A stretch of DNA of 64,000 nucleotides from Cognatundibacterium luofuense (lineage in GTDB: Bacteria; Pseudomonadota; Gammaproteobacteria; Burkholderiales; Burkholderiaceae_D): assembly GCF_018139685.1 (NCBI RefSeq), contig NZ_JAGSPN010000001.1:496001-560000 (forward strand). Reading direction: 5' to 3'. Positions 45,796 through 54,284 of the stretch are shown here, in pieces. Position numbers and translations under genes: made by a program. Numbering within the stretch: the first letter of the stretch is position 1; each line of letters starts with the position of its first letter. The notes beneath the pieces are model-generated. The model was not told where the DNA came from. It did no database searches and was given only the letters and a program-made list of their open reading frames with translations.

Positions 45796-46572
45796 ATGGA
45801 TATTCTGACCCAGATAGAACAGGGCGTACTGACAATCACGTTCAACCGTCCTGAAAAGAAAAACGCCATCACGCAAGCGATGTATCAGGCGATGGCCGAT
45901 GCGCTGCGTGCCGCAGAACAGGACAACACAGTACGCGCCATCATCCTGACCGGACAACCGGGCATTTTCACTGCCGGTAATGATCTGGAAGATTTCATGA
46001 AAAACGCCGCCAGCATCGCCAATCCGAGCGCAGTGCCACCGGTGTACCAGTTCATGCGCGCACTCAATGAATGCGGCAAACCTGTGATCGCTGCTGTCAG
46101 CGGCGCGGCAGTCGGTATCGGCACCACGCTGTTACTGCACTGTGATCTGGTGTATCTGGCCGACAATGCCAAACTGTCGATGCCATTCAGCCAGCTCGGC
46201 CTGTGCCCTGAATTTGCCTCCAGCATGATGCTGCCACGCATGGCCGGTTATCAGCGCGCCGCAGAAAAGCTGCTGCTCGGCGAAAACTTCAGCGCCGAAG
46301 AAGCGATGCAACTCGGCTTCGTCAACAAAGTGCTGCCAGCCGACGAACTGCTGGCCCATGCGCGCGCTGTTGCCGACAAACTGGTTGCGCTGCCAGCCAA
46401 ATCCGTGCGCGTGACCAAGGCGCTGATGCGTCAGGGACAGGCAGCCCAAGTGCAGGACGTGATGAACGCCGAAAACGCCCACTTCGCCGCCATGCTCGGC
46501 GCACCGGAAGCCCGCGAAGCGTTCACCGCCTTCTTCCAGAAACGCAAACCGGATTTTTCTCAGTTCGACTAA
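45796..46572 (+). CDS. Enoyl-CoA hydratase/isomerase family protein
   Basis: 258-residue crotonase-fold protein. Seen: LTITFNRPEKKNAITQAMYQ, the oxyanion segment FTAGNDLEDFMKN, GAAVGIGTTLLLHCDLVY and LGLCPEFASSMMLPR. The first catalytic Glu of classic hydratases (in the GAAVGIGTTL helix) is replaced, and an Asp-type PEF segment is present, so an isomerase or PaaG/ECI-like activity is possible. ATGs at 45787 and 45796 both fit. It follows the fad terminator by about 85 bases and has its own terminator. Confidence 0.88.
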   Translation: MDILTQIEQGVLTITFNRPEKKNAITQAMYQAMADALRAAEQDNTVRAIILTGQPGIFTAGNDLEDFMKNAASIANPSAVPPVYQFMRALNECGKPVIAAVSGAAVGIGTTLLLHCDLVYLADNAKLSMPFSQLGLCPEFASSMMLPRMAGYQRAAEKLLLGENFSAEEAMQLGFVNKVLPADELLAHARAVADKLVALPAKSVRVTKALMRQGQAAQVQDVMNAENAHFAAMLGAPEAREAFTAFFQKRKPDFSQFD

Positions 46573-46605
46573 GTACCTGAGAACCAAAGAGTAGCGAGGC
46601 TTAAG

Positions 46606-46638
46606 CCGCTGACCGGACCACCGGCCAGCGGTTTTTTT
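46606..46638 (+). terminator. Terminator of the enoyl-CoA hydratase gene
   Basis: CCGCTGACCGG (46606-46616) and CCGGCCAGCGG (46621-46631) with ACCA loop and one mismatch-type pair, followed by TTTTTTT. Confidence 0.85.
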
Positions 46639-46655
46639 CGCCTTCAGTAAACGAC

Positions 46656-46777
46656 GATTATGCAGAACTCTGCATCCTCCATTTTCGAAAGCCCGGACTT
46701 TCCGCCGACGACCGTCGGGGTGCTGTGCGGGAATCCGCAAAATGGGCAAAAATTGGCTTGAAAATGGCTGTTGGCGG
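46656..46777 (+). repeat. Interspersed intergenic repeat, copy 4
   Basis: Begins near TTATGCAGAACTCTGCATCC and includes the core GCCCGGACTTTCCGCCGACG (46691-46710), ACCGTCGGGGTGCTGTGCGG and GAATCCGCAAAATGGGCAAA, ending near GGCTGTTGGCGG. It is very similar to copy 5 over about 110 bases. It lies directly after the enoyl-CoA hydratase terminator and at the left edge of the second AT-rich block. Confidence 0.85.
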
Positions 46778-47025
46778 TTGTGTAGAGAAATGCGGATTGG
46801 TATCCGGTAGAAATAGTGCGTAAGTTAAGAGTGTGAAGCGTAGAAAATAGTGACTGAATTGCTGTTCAGTCAATGTTTGAGTGATGATGCAATCAGGATA
46901 AATTCTGAAAAAATTGAAGTATTTTCGCTTGCATTAATAATCCTTGGTGTTTAGGTGAACCAAGAATCATAATTCGGGTAAGCACAAATTTAAACTTTCC
47001 AAATAATCGAAATTACCAACTAATC

Positions 47026-47967
47026 ATGCTGAAATTTTTCAGAGCTTATCTTGCAATCACACTTTTCTTAACATTCTCGACAAATTCAGTCGCTCAAGAA
47101 ATTAACGGCACTGATGAGCGAGGCTCGTTAAAAAGAGCGCATGTCTTTCACATTATGTTTAAAGACTTAAATCAGGCAAGTTTCATTTATGGAAAATTAA
47201 AAGATATCAATACGAAAAATCGATTCAAAGAATTTCAGAAAATTGCTCGCGAGAGGAGCATTGATCGCGGCTCTAAAGATAAAGGCGGAGATCTGGGAAT
47301 TATTGAAATGGGAGAGATGCCGAGAGAGTTTGAGGATGCGTTGTTCGCGGAGCGTGTCAGAGAAGTATCCAAACCAATCAGAAGTTTGTGGGGATGGCAT
47401 TTAGTGTATATCGACTCCCTGACAGAAGAATCCATTACTGATATCTGTCAAAAAACACTCCCATCCAATTCTTCGACTGGCTCAATAAAATATCAGCAGG
47501 CATTAACGCTTAGCCGAAATTCTTATTCAGTTGACAGTATTCAGTCCGAGGTTCGTGAGTTGCTTGGTGATGACTGGAGTGCCCTTCTGATCAATGAGGA
47601 AGGTAACCTGGAAACAAATAAGCTAGAGACATTAAGTAATGGTGATAAGCGGCTAATCTCGCATAGCGAACTGACATATTCCCTGCTTGATAACGAAAAT
47701 TATCATAACAAAGATAAAGCCAGCAGTTCGCCAGCGGTATGTATTCGTTCAATTCAGCGTAGTTACTCCTTTGACTGCCAGTCTGGAAGAATGTACTACG
47801 ATGGTTTTACTGCCTACGAGCTCAGGGGAGGTTTTGGTCGCTTGGTTAATTCGCTAGCATTTAATGCAACAAACAGGCTGACTGTAGAGGCAGTGTCGTG
47901 GCGAAAAGGTGAATTGATTGCCAATGTTTGTAATGGTCGAAAAATCGAAGTAGAAGTTATTCAGTGA
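47026..47967 (+). CDS. Exported protein with a parvulin-like (PpiC-type) domain
   Basis: 313 residues with a signal peptide (FFRAYLAITLFLTFSTNSVA before QEING). Residues about 38-135 look like a rotamase domain: RAHVFHIMFKD, FQKIARERSIDRGSKDKGGD, LGIIEMGEMPREFEDALF and the RSLWGWHLVYIDSL end, which parallels the FGWHII end of PpiC. The remaining 180 residues match nothing I recognise and contain paired Cys (AVCIRSI, FDCQSG). Canonical parvulin histidines are partly kept. The gene is AT-rich and lies between repeat copies 4 and 5, suggesting transfer. Confidence 0.65.
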   Translation: MLKFFRAYLAITLFLTFSTNSVAQEINGTDERGSLKRAHVFHIMFKDLNQASFIYGKLKDINTKNRFKEFQKIARERSIDRGSKDKGGDLGIIEMGEMPREFEDALFAERVREVSKPIRSLWGWHLVYIDSLTEESITDICQKTLPSNSSTGSIKYQQALTLSRNSYSVDSIQSEVRELLGDDWSALLINEEGNLETNKLETLSNGDKRLISHSELTYSLLDNENYHNKDKASSSPAVCIRSIQRSYSFDCQSGRMYYDGFTAYELRGGFGRLVNSLAFNATNRLTVEAVSWRKGELIANVCNGRKIEVEVIQ

Positions 47968-48018
47968 TGCTGAGGCAAGCGGGTAGAGTGGGTTTTTTAT
48001 ACAGATTGGCGAGTTAAT

Positions 48019-48474
48019 ATGAGTGGCTTCCCAGAGCTTGATACCTTGCTGTCTTCAGATGAAGATATTTACTACGATACCGATTCGTTTCTTGATGCAG
48101 AGGAATTAATTGCAGGACTGTCGGAAGAGGATATCCCATCACTTGTTGACGCATGGAGGAATCGTGACGACTCATGGTGCGATCGCTTTTCTCAAGCATC
48201 CGCTGCGATAAAGCAGCCCGTTTTACAGAAGCTAATCATTGCCGCGATTACGTCAAACCATAAAATTTCACCAACTCTTAGTTTGATAAATCGTCTCCCA
48301 AAACAAGCAGAGCAATCAGCCTTCTATCAATCGGTTTTGGAATACGTGGAAAGACTATGGCGGGAACAACCTCATTTTCACCATAAAATTCAAATGTGTT
48401 CTTGGAGTTGTGGTCTTTCTGGACGTCTCTTAAAGCGGCTGAATTTCAAGTCATGGAAGGAGGCAGGATTATGA
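48019..48474 (+). CDS. Small acidic helical protein, function unknown
   Basis: 151 residues, mostly helical, with an acidic N-terminus (LSSDEDIYYDTDSFLDAEEL) and no signal peptide. It contains several aromatic-basic segments (VERLWREQPHFHHKIQM) and two Cys near the end (CSWSCG). No family is recognised; HEAT-like or immunity-type proteins look similar in composition. It follows the parvulin-like gene by 51 bases and ends 200 bases before repeat copy 5. AT-rich. Confidence 0.5.
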   Translation: MSGFPELDTLLSSDEDIYYDTDSFLDAEELIAGLSEEDIPSLVDAWRNRDDSWCDRFSQASAAIKQPVLQKLIIAAITSNHKISPTLSLINRLPKQAEQSAFYQSVLEYVERLWREQPHFHHKIQMCSWSCGLSGRLLKRLNFKSWKEAGL

Positions 48475-48903
48475 ATTACGGTTTATTGCGTTGATTACGG
48501 GCAGGCACTTCTTTAACTACTAGCTAGTTTAAAAGGTGTCTGATTGTCCTCACCGGCATCGCATCATGATGTTGACAAAGGAATTTATCTTTTTCATTGA
48601 TGTTGATGGTGTCAGCGGGGTGAATGAAGTCATACAAATTCGCTGCCTCCTCTTTTTTCGCAACTTCAGACTAATTATGCAGAACTCCGCATCCGCCATT
48701 TGCGGAAGCCCGGACTTTCTGCCGACGACCGACAGAGTGCTGTGCAGGAATCCGCAAAACGGGCAAAAAACGGATAAAAACAGGCTGAAGAATGACCGCT
48801 GGCGGGGTTGGTACGGTGGTCTTGCAGATGCGGTGCACCGATCGCGGAAGGACGGCGGGAATGGCGGGCCTGTTTTGGCCCGCCGTGAAACAGAAGTGAA
48901 TGT
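48475..48903. other. Intergenic region holding repeat copy 5
   Basis: No gene is supported. Frames here borrow their reading from the repeat (48674-48809). The segment separates the AT-rich block from the minus-strand nuclease gene; the nuclease's terminator is not clear. Confidence 0.5.
48674..48809 (+). repeat. Interspersed intergenic repeat, copy 5
   Basis: Begins ATTATGCAGAACTCCGCATC; core GCCCGGACTTTCTGCCGACG (48708-48727), then ACCGACAGAGTGCTGTGCAG and GAATCCGCAAAACGGGCAAA. The ends TGCGGA (near 48700) and TCCGCA (near 48750) are inverted. It ends near GACCGCTGGCGGGGTTG, similar to copy 4. Same orientation as copies 2, 3 and 4. Confidence 0.85.
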
Positions 48904-49656
48904 TTAGTCGGGTGCGCCGCCGCTGACTGCGGCTGGGTTCAGCGTTGGCAGGAAGCGGATGCCGGTGCGTTGTACCAGTTCCTGATAGGTGATCGGTTTG
49001 CCGGCTTTGGCGTCGTCGGTATTTTCCACCCAGTAAGCCCAGGCTTTGTTGGTAGCGGGATCGTAAATCAGTTTGTACAGGATTTTCGGTACCCAGACTT
49101 TATTGCTGCCGATGGTTGGCGGTTGTGCGGCGAATACCGGGCCGGAAATGATGTACACATCACCGGCAGCGCGGCTGGCGTATTTACGCGCGGATTTCTC
49201 GATGCCTGCCCAGGTTTTACGGTTATTTTCCTGAGACTGCGGCACCATATTCGCCAGCGAAAAACTCTGCGCCATACCTTCCGGGCTATAGCGGTTAGCA
49301 GCCGGTGCCATGTGACCACGGTCGTAACCGGAACCTTTGTAATCGTCCAGTTCTGCACGTTCCGAACGCGGCAAACGCGCATCGGCATAGAAGCGGTTGG
49401 TGCGTTCGAGATCTTTGCCGTCGCTTAAAGTGCTGCGGTTAATCCGTTCTGCAACATACAGCGGCGTGCGCGAGCGGCCGGAGTGCATGACGGCAAATTC
49501 CGAGAAACACAGGGCGCGGGTTTTCAGCGGCGCGGGATCTTGTATGACCGGCGGTTCGCCTTTGGCAAAGAATTCACGGCAGTTAGAAAAATCGGCGGCA
49601 AAACTCAGGGTGGTGCTCAGTAACAGAGCAAGGGCGAGGGTCAGGCGTTTTAACAT
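48904..49656 (-). CDS. Exported DNA/RNA non-specific endonuclease (NUC1 family)
   Basis: 250 residues with a signal peptide (KRLTLALALLLSTTLSFA before ADFSNC). The beta-beta-alpha-metal catalytic motif is seen as DRGHMAPAAN near residue 110, followed by NMVPQSQENNRKTW with the metal-binding Asn. Acts on DNA and RNA, probably in the periplasm or outside the cell. The ATG at 49656 gives a clean signal peptide; an ATG six codons upstream is possible. Confidence 0.92.
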   Translation of the reverse strand: MLKRLTLALALLLSTTLSFAADFSNCREFFAKGEPPVIQDPAPLKTRALCFSEFAVMHSGRSRTPLYVAERINRSTLSDGKDLERTNRFYADARLPRSERAELDDYKGSGYDRGHMAPAANRYSPEGMAQSFSLANMVPQSQENNRKTWAGIEKSARKYASRAAGDVYIISGPVFAAQPPTIGSNKVWVPKILYKLIYDPATNKAWAYWVENTDDAKAGKPITYQELVQRTGIRFLPTLNPAAVSGGAPD

Positions 49657-49842
49657 CGTTGATTCCGGAAACAAAACCTTCCGTGCGCAGCGGCTGCTGT
49701 GTACGGGCGACGCAGAGCAGGTCTGCGGCGCGCAGGGATTGTAACCAGAATTATGAACTTTGCATAAAGCTCACGCGAAGTCTTACCAAATGCGACTAGT
49801 GACGGCTGGTTTCAGGCGTAAAGACATCAGGCGGCTGAGACT

Positions 49843-51465
49843 TCATTGCACCGCTGCGCGGATTTGCTCGAATTGCAGACCGAATTTCATCAGATATTTG
49901 CGCACACGGTCGGCGTCATTGCTTTGTGCTTTGCGTGCCCGTGAAGCAGCGAACAGGGTGCGTCCGGCTTCGGACAGGCTGGCGCTTTTCAGGCAGACGC
50001 TGACCACGGTTTCCAGTTGCGTCTGATCGAATAAATCCATATCGGCCAGTTGCTGTTCGCTGAACAGTTTGCTCAGCACGCTGTCGGTTTGCAATGCAGC
50101 CGGTTCCGCGCCCAGCGCCTGCCAGTCGCGCTGCAGGCGCTGAATTTCGTGCTGCACCAGCGGCGTATCGATACGACCCTGATTCGCCAGCGTCGCCATG
50201 CGTGTGACACTGGCGCTGAGATCGCGGAAATTACCGCTCCATAAAGCTGCCGGCGATGCGGCGAAACGCAGATAGATGTCGCGCGCTTCTTTATTCATAT
50301 GGATGCGCTGGCCTTGCTGTGCGCTGAACTGTTCGAGTAAATAATCGAGATTCGGTGCGAGGTCTTCACGGCGCTCAGATAAGCCGGGCAGGGTGTAAGT
50401 CCAGAGTTTAATACGCGCTAACAAGTCTTCACGAAAACGTCCAGCGCGCACATCCTGCGCCAGATTGCGGTTAGTACCGGCAATCAGCTGAAAATCACTT
50501 TGTACTTCGGTGTCGCTGCCGACCGGATAAAAGCGTTTTTCTTCGATGGCTTTCAACAGCATGGCTTGTTCATCTAAGCCCAGCTCACCGATTTCATCCA
50601 GAAACAATAAACCGCGATGCGCACTGCGCAGCAAACCGGCGCGGTCCTGCGCTGCGCCTGTGTATGCACCGCGCACATGCCCGAACAGCGCCGATGCTGC
50701 GCCATCGCCATGCAGCGTCGCGCAATTGACTTCGACAAACGCACCACTGAGCTGATGGCGCTGTTTTTTCAGTTCATATAAACGCTGCGCCAGAAAGGAT
50801 TTACCGGCACCGGTCGGCCCCATCAGCAGCACCGGTGCGGATGAGCGCACAGCGATCAGGCTCAGCTCATCCACCATGCGGTTAAATGCGGTGTTACGGG
50901 TAGGAATACCGGCTTTTAACTGGCTGCGCTGTTCCTGTAATTCCGATTGATGGCGCACCGCCACCTGGTCGTAGCGCGATAAGTCCAGATCAATCAGGCC
51001 GTAATGTCCGGGGCTGCTGCCATCCTGCCGGCGTGGCGGCGAAGTTTGCAGTAATACGCCGGGCAGATAGCGGGCTTCGGTCAGCAGGAACAGACAAATC
51101 TGTGCAACATGGGTGCCGGTGGTGATGTGTATCCAGTATTCTTCGCGCTCGGTATCAAACGGATAGCGTTGCGCAAAATCGAACAGCGCCGCATACACCT
51201 GACCTAAGTCCCACGGGTCTTTGACCTGCATTTCGTGCAGACGGACATCGGTTGTTGGTGAGGAACTGATGATGTCTTCGCGCACCAGCGCAGCAATTTG
51301 CTGATGTGATGCTGCGTGCAGAATTTCGGTGCGGTCGATAATCACATCGTTTTGCTGATGCATGGCAACGGTGGGACGCCATTTCTCCCAGCGCTTTGCA
51401 CCGCGTCCGGCATCCAGCTGACTGCCGAGTATGCCGATCATGACCCGCTTTTTAGGCTTATCCAT
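49843..51465 (-). CDS. rtcR: RtcR, sigma-54-dependent activator of the RNA-repair operon
   Basis: 540-residue enhancer-binding protein. Residues 1-180 form the RtcR CARF-type sensor (VMIGILGSQLDAG, YWIHITTGTHVAQICLFLLT), which senses RNA ends. The AAA+ domain has Walker A GPTGAGKS (216-223), GAYTGA (266-271) and LLFLDEIGE (Walker B). The C-terminus is short, ending at an RKAQSNDADRVRKYLMKFGL helix. GAYTGA replaces the usual GAFTGA. It is divergent from rtcB and faces the sigma-54 promoter at 51604. Confidence 0.95.
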   Translation of the reverse strand: MDKPKKRVMIGILGSQLDAGRGAKRWEKWRPTVAMHQQNDVIIDRTEILHAASHQQIAALVREDIISSSPTTDVRLHEMQVKDPWDLGQVYAALFDFAQRYPFDTEREEYWIHITTGTHVAQICLFLLTEARYLPGVLLQTSPPRRQDGSSPGHYGLIDLDLSRYDQVAVRHQSELQEQRSQLKAGIPTRNTAFNRMVDELSLIAVRSSAPVLLMGPTGAGKSFLAQRLYELKKQRHQLSGAFVEVNCATLHGDGAASALFGHVRGAYTGAAQDRAGLLRSAHRGLLFLDEIGELGLDEQAMLLKAIEEKRFYPVGSDTEVQSDFQLIAGTNRNLAQDVRAGRFREDLLARIKLWTYTLPGLSERREDLAPNLDYLLEQFSAQQGQRIHMNKEARDIYLRFAASPAALWSGNFRDLSASVTRMATLANQGRIDTPLVQHEIQRLQRDWQALGAEPAALQTDSVLSKLFSEQQLADMDLFDQTQLETVVSVCLKSASLSEAGRTLFAASRARKAQSNDADRVRKYLMKFGLQFEQIRAAVQ

Positions 51466-51520
51466 TTTTATAAGTGCTTATCTGAAAAGATCATTTTAGC
51501 CTGAAATGACGGCATTGAAA

Positions 51521-51554
51521 ATTTTTCGGAAATTGCCGCGATTTTCGGTAATTC
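51521..51554. promoter_or_regulatory. Candidate upstream activator sites for RtcR
   Basis: Two direct repeats TTTTCGG[A/T]AATT-type, at 51523-51534 and 51542-51553, 19 bases apart (about two helical turns). They lie 50-80 bases before the -24 element, where an enhancer-binding protein would bind. Assignment to RtcR is inference. Confidence 0.4.
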
Positions 51555-51559
51555 AATTT

Positions 51560-51585
51560 AAAATCAATTACTTATGATTGATTTT
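51560..51585. promoter_or_regulatory. Inverted repeat between rtcR and the rtcBA promoter
   Basis: Perfect 9-bp arms AAAATCAAT (51560-51568) and ATTGATTTT (51577-51585) with an 8-base spacer, 19 bases before the -24 element. It could be a second activator site or an IHF-like bend region; AT content favours bending. Confidence 0.45.
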
Positions 51586-51603
51586 TGTTGATTTCGGTGT
51601 GGC

Positions 51604-51618
51604 TGGCACGCTGCTTGC
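51604..51618 (+). promoter_or_regulatory. Sigma-54 (-24/-12) promoter of rtcBA
   Basis: TGGCACGCTGCTTGC matches the sigma-54 consensus TGGCACG-N4-TTGC exactly in the conserved positions (TGGCAC at 51604-51609, TTGC at 51615-51618). Transcription should begin near 51629, giving a leader of about 100 bases with an ACCGAT / ATCGGT hairpin at 51690-51706. Confidence 0.9.
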
Positions 51619-51731
51619 GAATACCTTGTGGCATGCAAAAATGAATAAAGCGCTGAATCAGCAACCAACAAGATAAAAACGAACAAAGAACCGATAACGA
51701 ATCGGTAAAGAATCCATAAGGAAAACAGTGT

Positions 51732-52970
51732 ATGAAACACGAAGATTTTGATGTGGTAGAAGCCGGTGCCAACGGTAAGCCGATAAAAATGTGGACCAAA
51801 GGCGTACCGGTGGAAGGCGATGCGATGCAGCAGTTAAAAAACACTGCCAGCATGCCATTTATTTATAAACATATTGCCGTGATGCCGGATGTGCATCTGG
51901 GAAAAGGTTCGACGATCGGTAGCGTGATTCCGACGCTGGGTGCGGTGATTCCGGCGGCGGTTGGTGTGGATATCGGTTGCGGAATGATGGCCGCGAAAAC
52001 GACGCTGTTTGCCAGCGACTTGCCGGACAACCTGCACGGAATCCGTACCGCGATTGAACGCGCCGTGCCGCACGGGATGTCTCCGAAAACCCGTGGTTTC
52101 CGCGGGCGTGATAAAGGTAGCTGGGAAAATCCGCCGAAGCTGGTGGATCGTGTATGGGCGGATCTGAAAGATGATTTTGAAACCATTTGCGAAAAAACAC
52201 CGCATCTGGCAAAGACCAATCATTACCGCCATCTGGGAACCCTGGGAAGCGGAAATCACTTTATCGAATTGTGTCTGGATGAAAATCAGGCGGTATGGAT
52301 CATGCTGCATTCCGGATCACGCGGTGTCGGTAATGCGATCGGTACCCATTACATCGAACTGGCGAAGAAGGATATGGAACGCCATTTCATCCGTCTGCCG
52401 GATCAGGATTTGTCGTATCTGCCGGAGGGAACGCAGCACTACGATGATTACATCGAAGCGGTGGAGTGGGCGCAGCGTTTTGCCCGTATGAACCGTGAAG
52501 TGATGATGCAGAACGTGATTGAAGCGTTGCGTACGGTAATCCGTAAGCCTTTTGATACCCATGTGGAAGCGGTGAACTGTCATCATAACTATGTGCAGCG
52601 CGAACATCATTTCGGAAAAAATGTGCTGATCACACGTAAAGGTGCGGTTTCTGCCAAACAGGGACAACTGGGAATTATTCCGGGTTCGATGGGCGCAAAG
52701 AGTTTTATCGTGCGTGGTAAAGGGCATCCGGAAAGTTTCGATAGCTGCAGCCACGGTGCAGGTCGTACCATGAGCCGTACTGCGGCAAAAAAACGCTTTA
52801 CGATTGAAGATCAGATTGCTGCCACCGAAGGTGTGGAGTGCCGTAAAGATGCGGATGTGATCGATGAAATTCCGATGGCGTATAAGGATATTGATGCGGT
52901 GATGCAGGCGCAGGAATCACTGGTGGAAGTGGTGCATACCCTGAAACAAGTCGTTTGCGTGAAAGGGTGA
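51732..52970 (+). CDS. rtcB: RNA-splicing ligase RtcB
   Basis: 412-residue GTP-dependent RNA ligase joining 2',3'-cyclic phosphate (3'-phosphate) ends to 5'-OH ends. Seen: VAVMPDVHLGKG-type start (AVMPDVHLGKGSTIGSVIP), VGVDIGCGMMAAKT, LGTLGSGNHFIELC, LHSGSRGVGNAIG, NCHHNYVQREHHFG and the guanylated-His segment SCSHGAGRTMSR. Metal-binding Cys/His/Asp residues are all present. AAGGA precedes the ATG. The operon is under sigma-54 control. Confidence 0.97.
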   Translation: MKHEDFDVVEAGANGKPIKMWTKGVPVEGDAMQQLKNTASMPFIYKHIAVMPDVHLGKGSTIGSVIPTLGAVIPAAVGVDIGCGMMAAKTTLFASDLPDNLHGIRTAIERAVPHGMSPKTRGFRGRDKGSWENPPKLVDRVWADLKDDFETICEKTPHLAKTNHYRHLGTLGSGNHFIELCLDENQAVWIMLHSGSRGVGNAIGTHYIELAKKDMERHFIRLPDQDLSYLPEGTQHYDDYIEAVEWAQRFARMNREVMMQNVIEALRTVIRKPFDTHVEAVNCHHNYVQREHHFGKNVLITRKGAVSAKQGQLGIIPGSMGAKSFIVRGKGHPESFDSCSHGAGRTMSRTAAKKRFTIEDQIAATEGVECRKDADVIDEIPMAYKDIDAVMQAQESLVEVVHTLKQVVCVKG

Positions 52971-52981
52971 TCAGCGATTGT

Positions 52982-54043
52982 ATGAATAATCTGATTAATA
53001 AAAATGGCATTGCAGAACAACAGTGGATAGAACTGGATGGCGCATTGGGTGAGGGCGGCGGGCAGATACTCAGAACTGCGCTGACTTTGGCTATGCTGAC
53101 CGGACGCGCTTTCCGTATCCGGCGCATCCGTGCCGGACGTGCAAAGCCGGGTTTGCTGCGTCAGCATCTGGTTGCGGTGCAGGCGGCGGCAGAAATCAGT
53201 CAGGCAACAGTACGCGGTGCTGAACCGGGCTCGCAAACACTGGAATTTATCCCCGGTGCGATACGCGGCGGTGAATTCAGTTTTGATATCGGCAGTGCAG
53301 GCAGTACGACGCTGGTGGCACAGACGCTGATTCCGGCTTTGCTGTTTGCCGCACAGCCCTCGTCCTTGTGCATACGCGGTGGCACGCATAATGGCATGGC
53401 GCCACCGGCAGATTTTTTACGTGAGGTGTATCAGCCCTTGTTGCAGCGCATGGGTGCGCAGGTGGAGATAGACTGCCCGCGTTACGGTTTCTATCCGGCG
53501 GGTGGCGGTGAACTGACCGTGAAACTACAACCTGTGGACAGATTGCAGCTTATTCACCTGAGTGGTCGCGGCGCACTGCGGACACTGCATGCTACTGCTT
53601 GTGTTGCAGGAATTCCGCCACGCATCGCAGTGCGTGAGCTGGAAGTATTGCGCGATTCGTTTCAGCTTTCGCGCGATACGTCCCGCATTCTGGAGTTACC
53701 GGCAGCATGGGGGCCCGGAAATGTAATTTTGCTGCGTGCTGAATTTGAGCATGTGACGGACATGGTGACCGCATTCGGACAAAAAGGCGTGCCTGCACCG
53801 CAGATTGCGCAACAGGCAGCGACAGAGATGCAGGAATTTCTGGACAGTAAAGCCGCAGTCGGAGAATATCTTGCCGATCAGTTATTGTTGCTGATGGCAA
53901 TTGCAGGCGAAGGCAGCTATACGATGTCGGTTTTATCGGAGCATACGCGTACCAATGCCGCAGTTATACGCGCGTTTTTGCCCGTCAGCATACAGTTTAC
54001 TGAGGAAGCGAAGCTGTTTGTCTGTCATGTAAGTACAGCTTAA
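52982..54043 (+). CDS. rtcA: RNA 3'-terminal phosphate cyclase RtcA
   Basis: 353-residue cyclase converting RNA 3'-phosphates to 2',3'-cyclic phosphates with ATP. Seen: LDGALGEGGGQILRTALTLA, RAGRAKPGLLRQHLVAV, GSAGSTTLVAQTLIPALLF, RYGFYPAGGGEL and AAVGEYLADQLLLLMA. The adenylated-His region (SEHTRTNAAVIR) is present. The start at 52982 lies 12 bases beyond the rtcB stop; GTG 52967 and TTG 52955 are in-frame alternatives. It completes the rtcBA repair pair. Confidence 0.95.
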   Translation: MNNLINKNGIAEQQWIELDGALGEGGGQILRTALTLAMLTGRAFRIRRIRAGRAKPGLLRQHLVAVQAAAEISQATVRGAEPGSQTLEFIPGAIRGGEFSFDIGSAGSTTLVAQTLIPALLFAAQPSSLCIRGGTHNGMAPPADFLREVYQPLLQRMGAQVEIDCPRYGFYPAGGGELTVKLQPVDRLQLIHLSGRGALRTLHATACVAGIPPRIAVRELEVLRDSFQLSRDTSRILELPAAWGPGNVILLRAEFEHVTDMVTAFGQKGVPAPQIAQQAATEMQEFLDSKAAVGEYLADQLLLLMAIAGEGSYTMSVLSEHTRTNAAVIRAFLPVSIQFTEEAKLFVCHVSTA

Positions 54044-54135
54044 GCCGGAAAACGGCGCAACTATCTCCGGCATCAATAGCCGGACGCAGTCAGCGCAATC
54101 TGACTTTATTTCAGCATCAGGAAAGGAGAATTGCG

Positions 54136-54201
54136 ATGCAAACCTTCGGCATTACACAAAAATACACATGCACTTTTCCGGTGACTTATCAGTCGTTCTG
54201 A
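54136..54201 (+). CDS. Possible 21-residue small ORF downstream of rtcA
   Basis: MQTFGITQKYTCTFPVTYQS-F with AAAGGAG seven bases before the ATG, a stronger ribosome site than most neighbours. The peptide is rich in Thr, Tyr and Phe. No family is recognised. It might be translated as the third gene of the rtc transcript or be chance. Confidence 0.3.
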   Translation: MQTFGITQKYTCTFPVTYQSF

Positions 54202-54284
54202 GTCAGCTTCACGACTTTCCGGTAAACTGACCGGCGGGGTGCAATCTGGAGCAGCTATTCGGCTGCGCTTAACAGAAAGACCCT

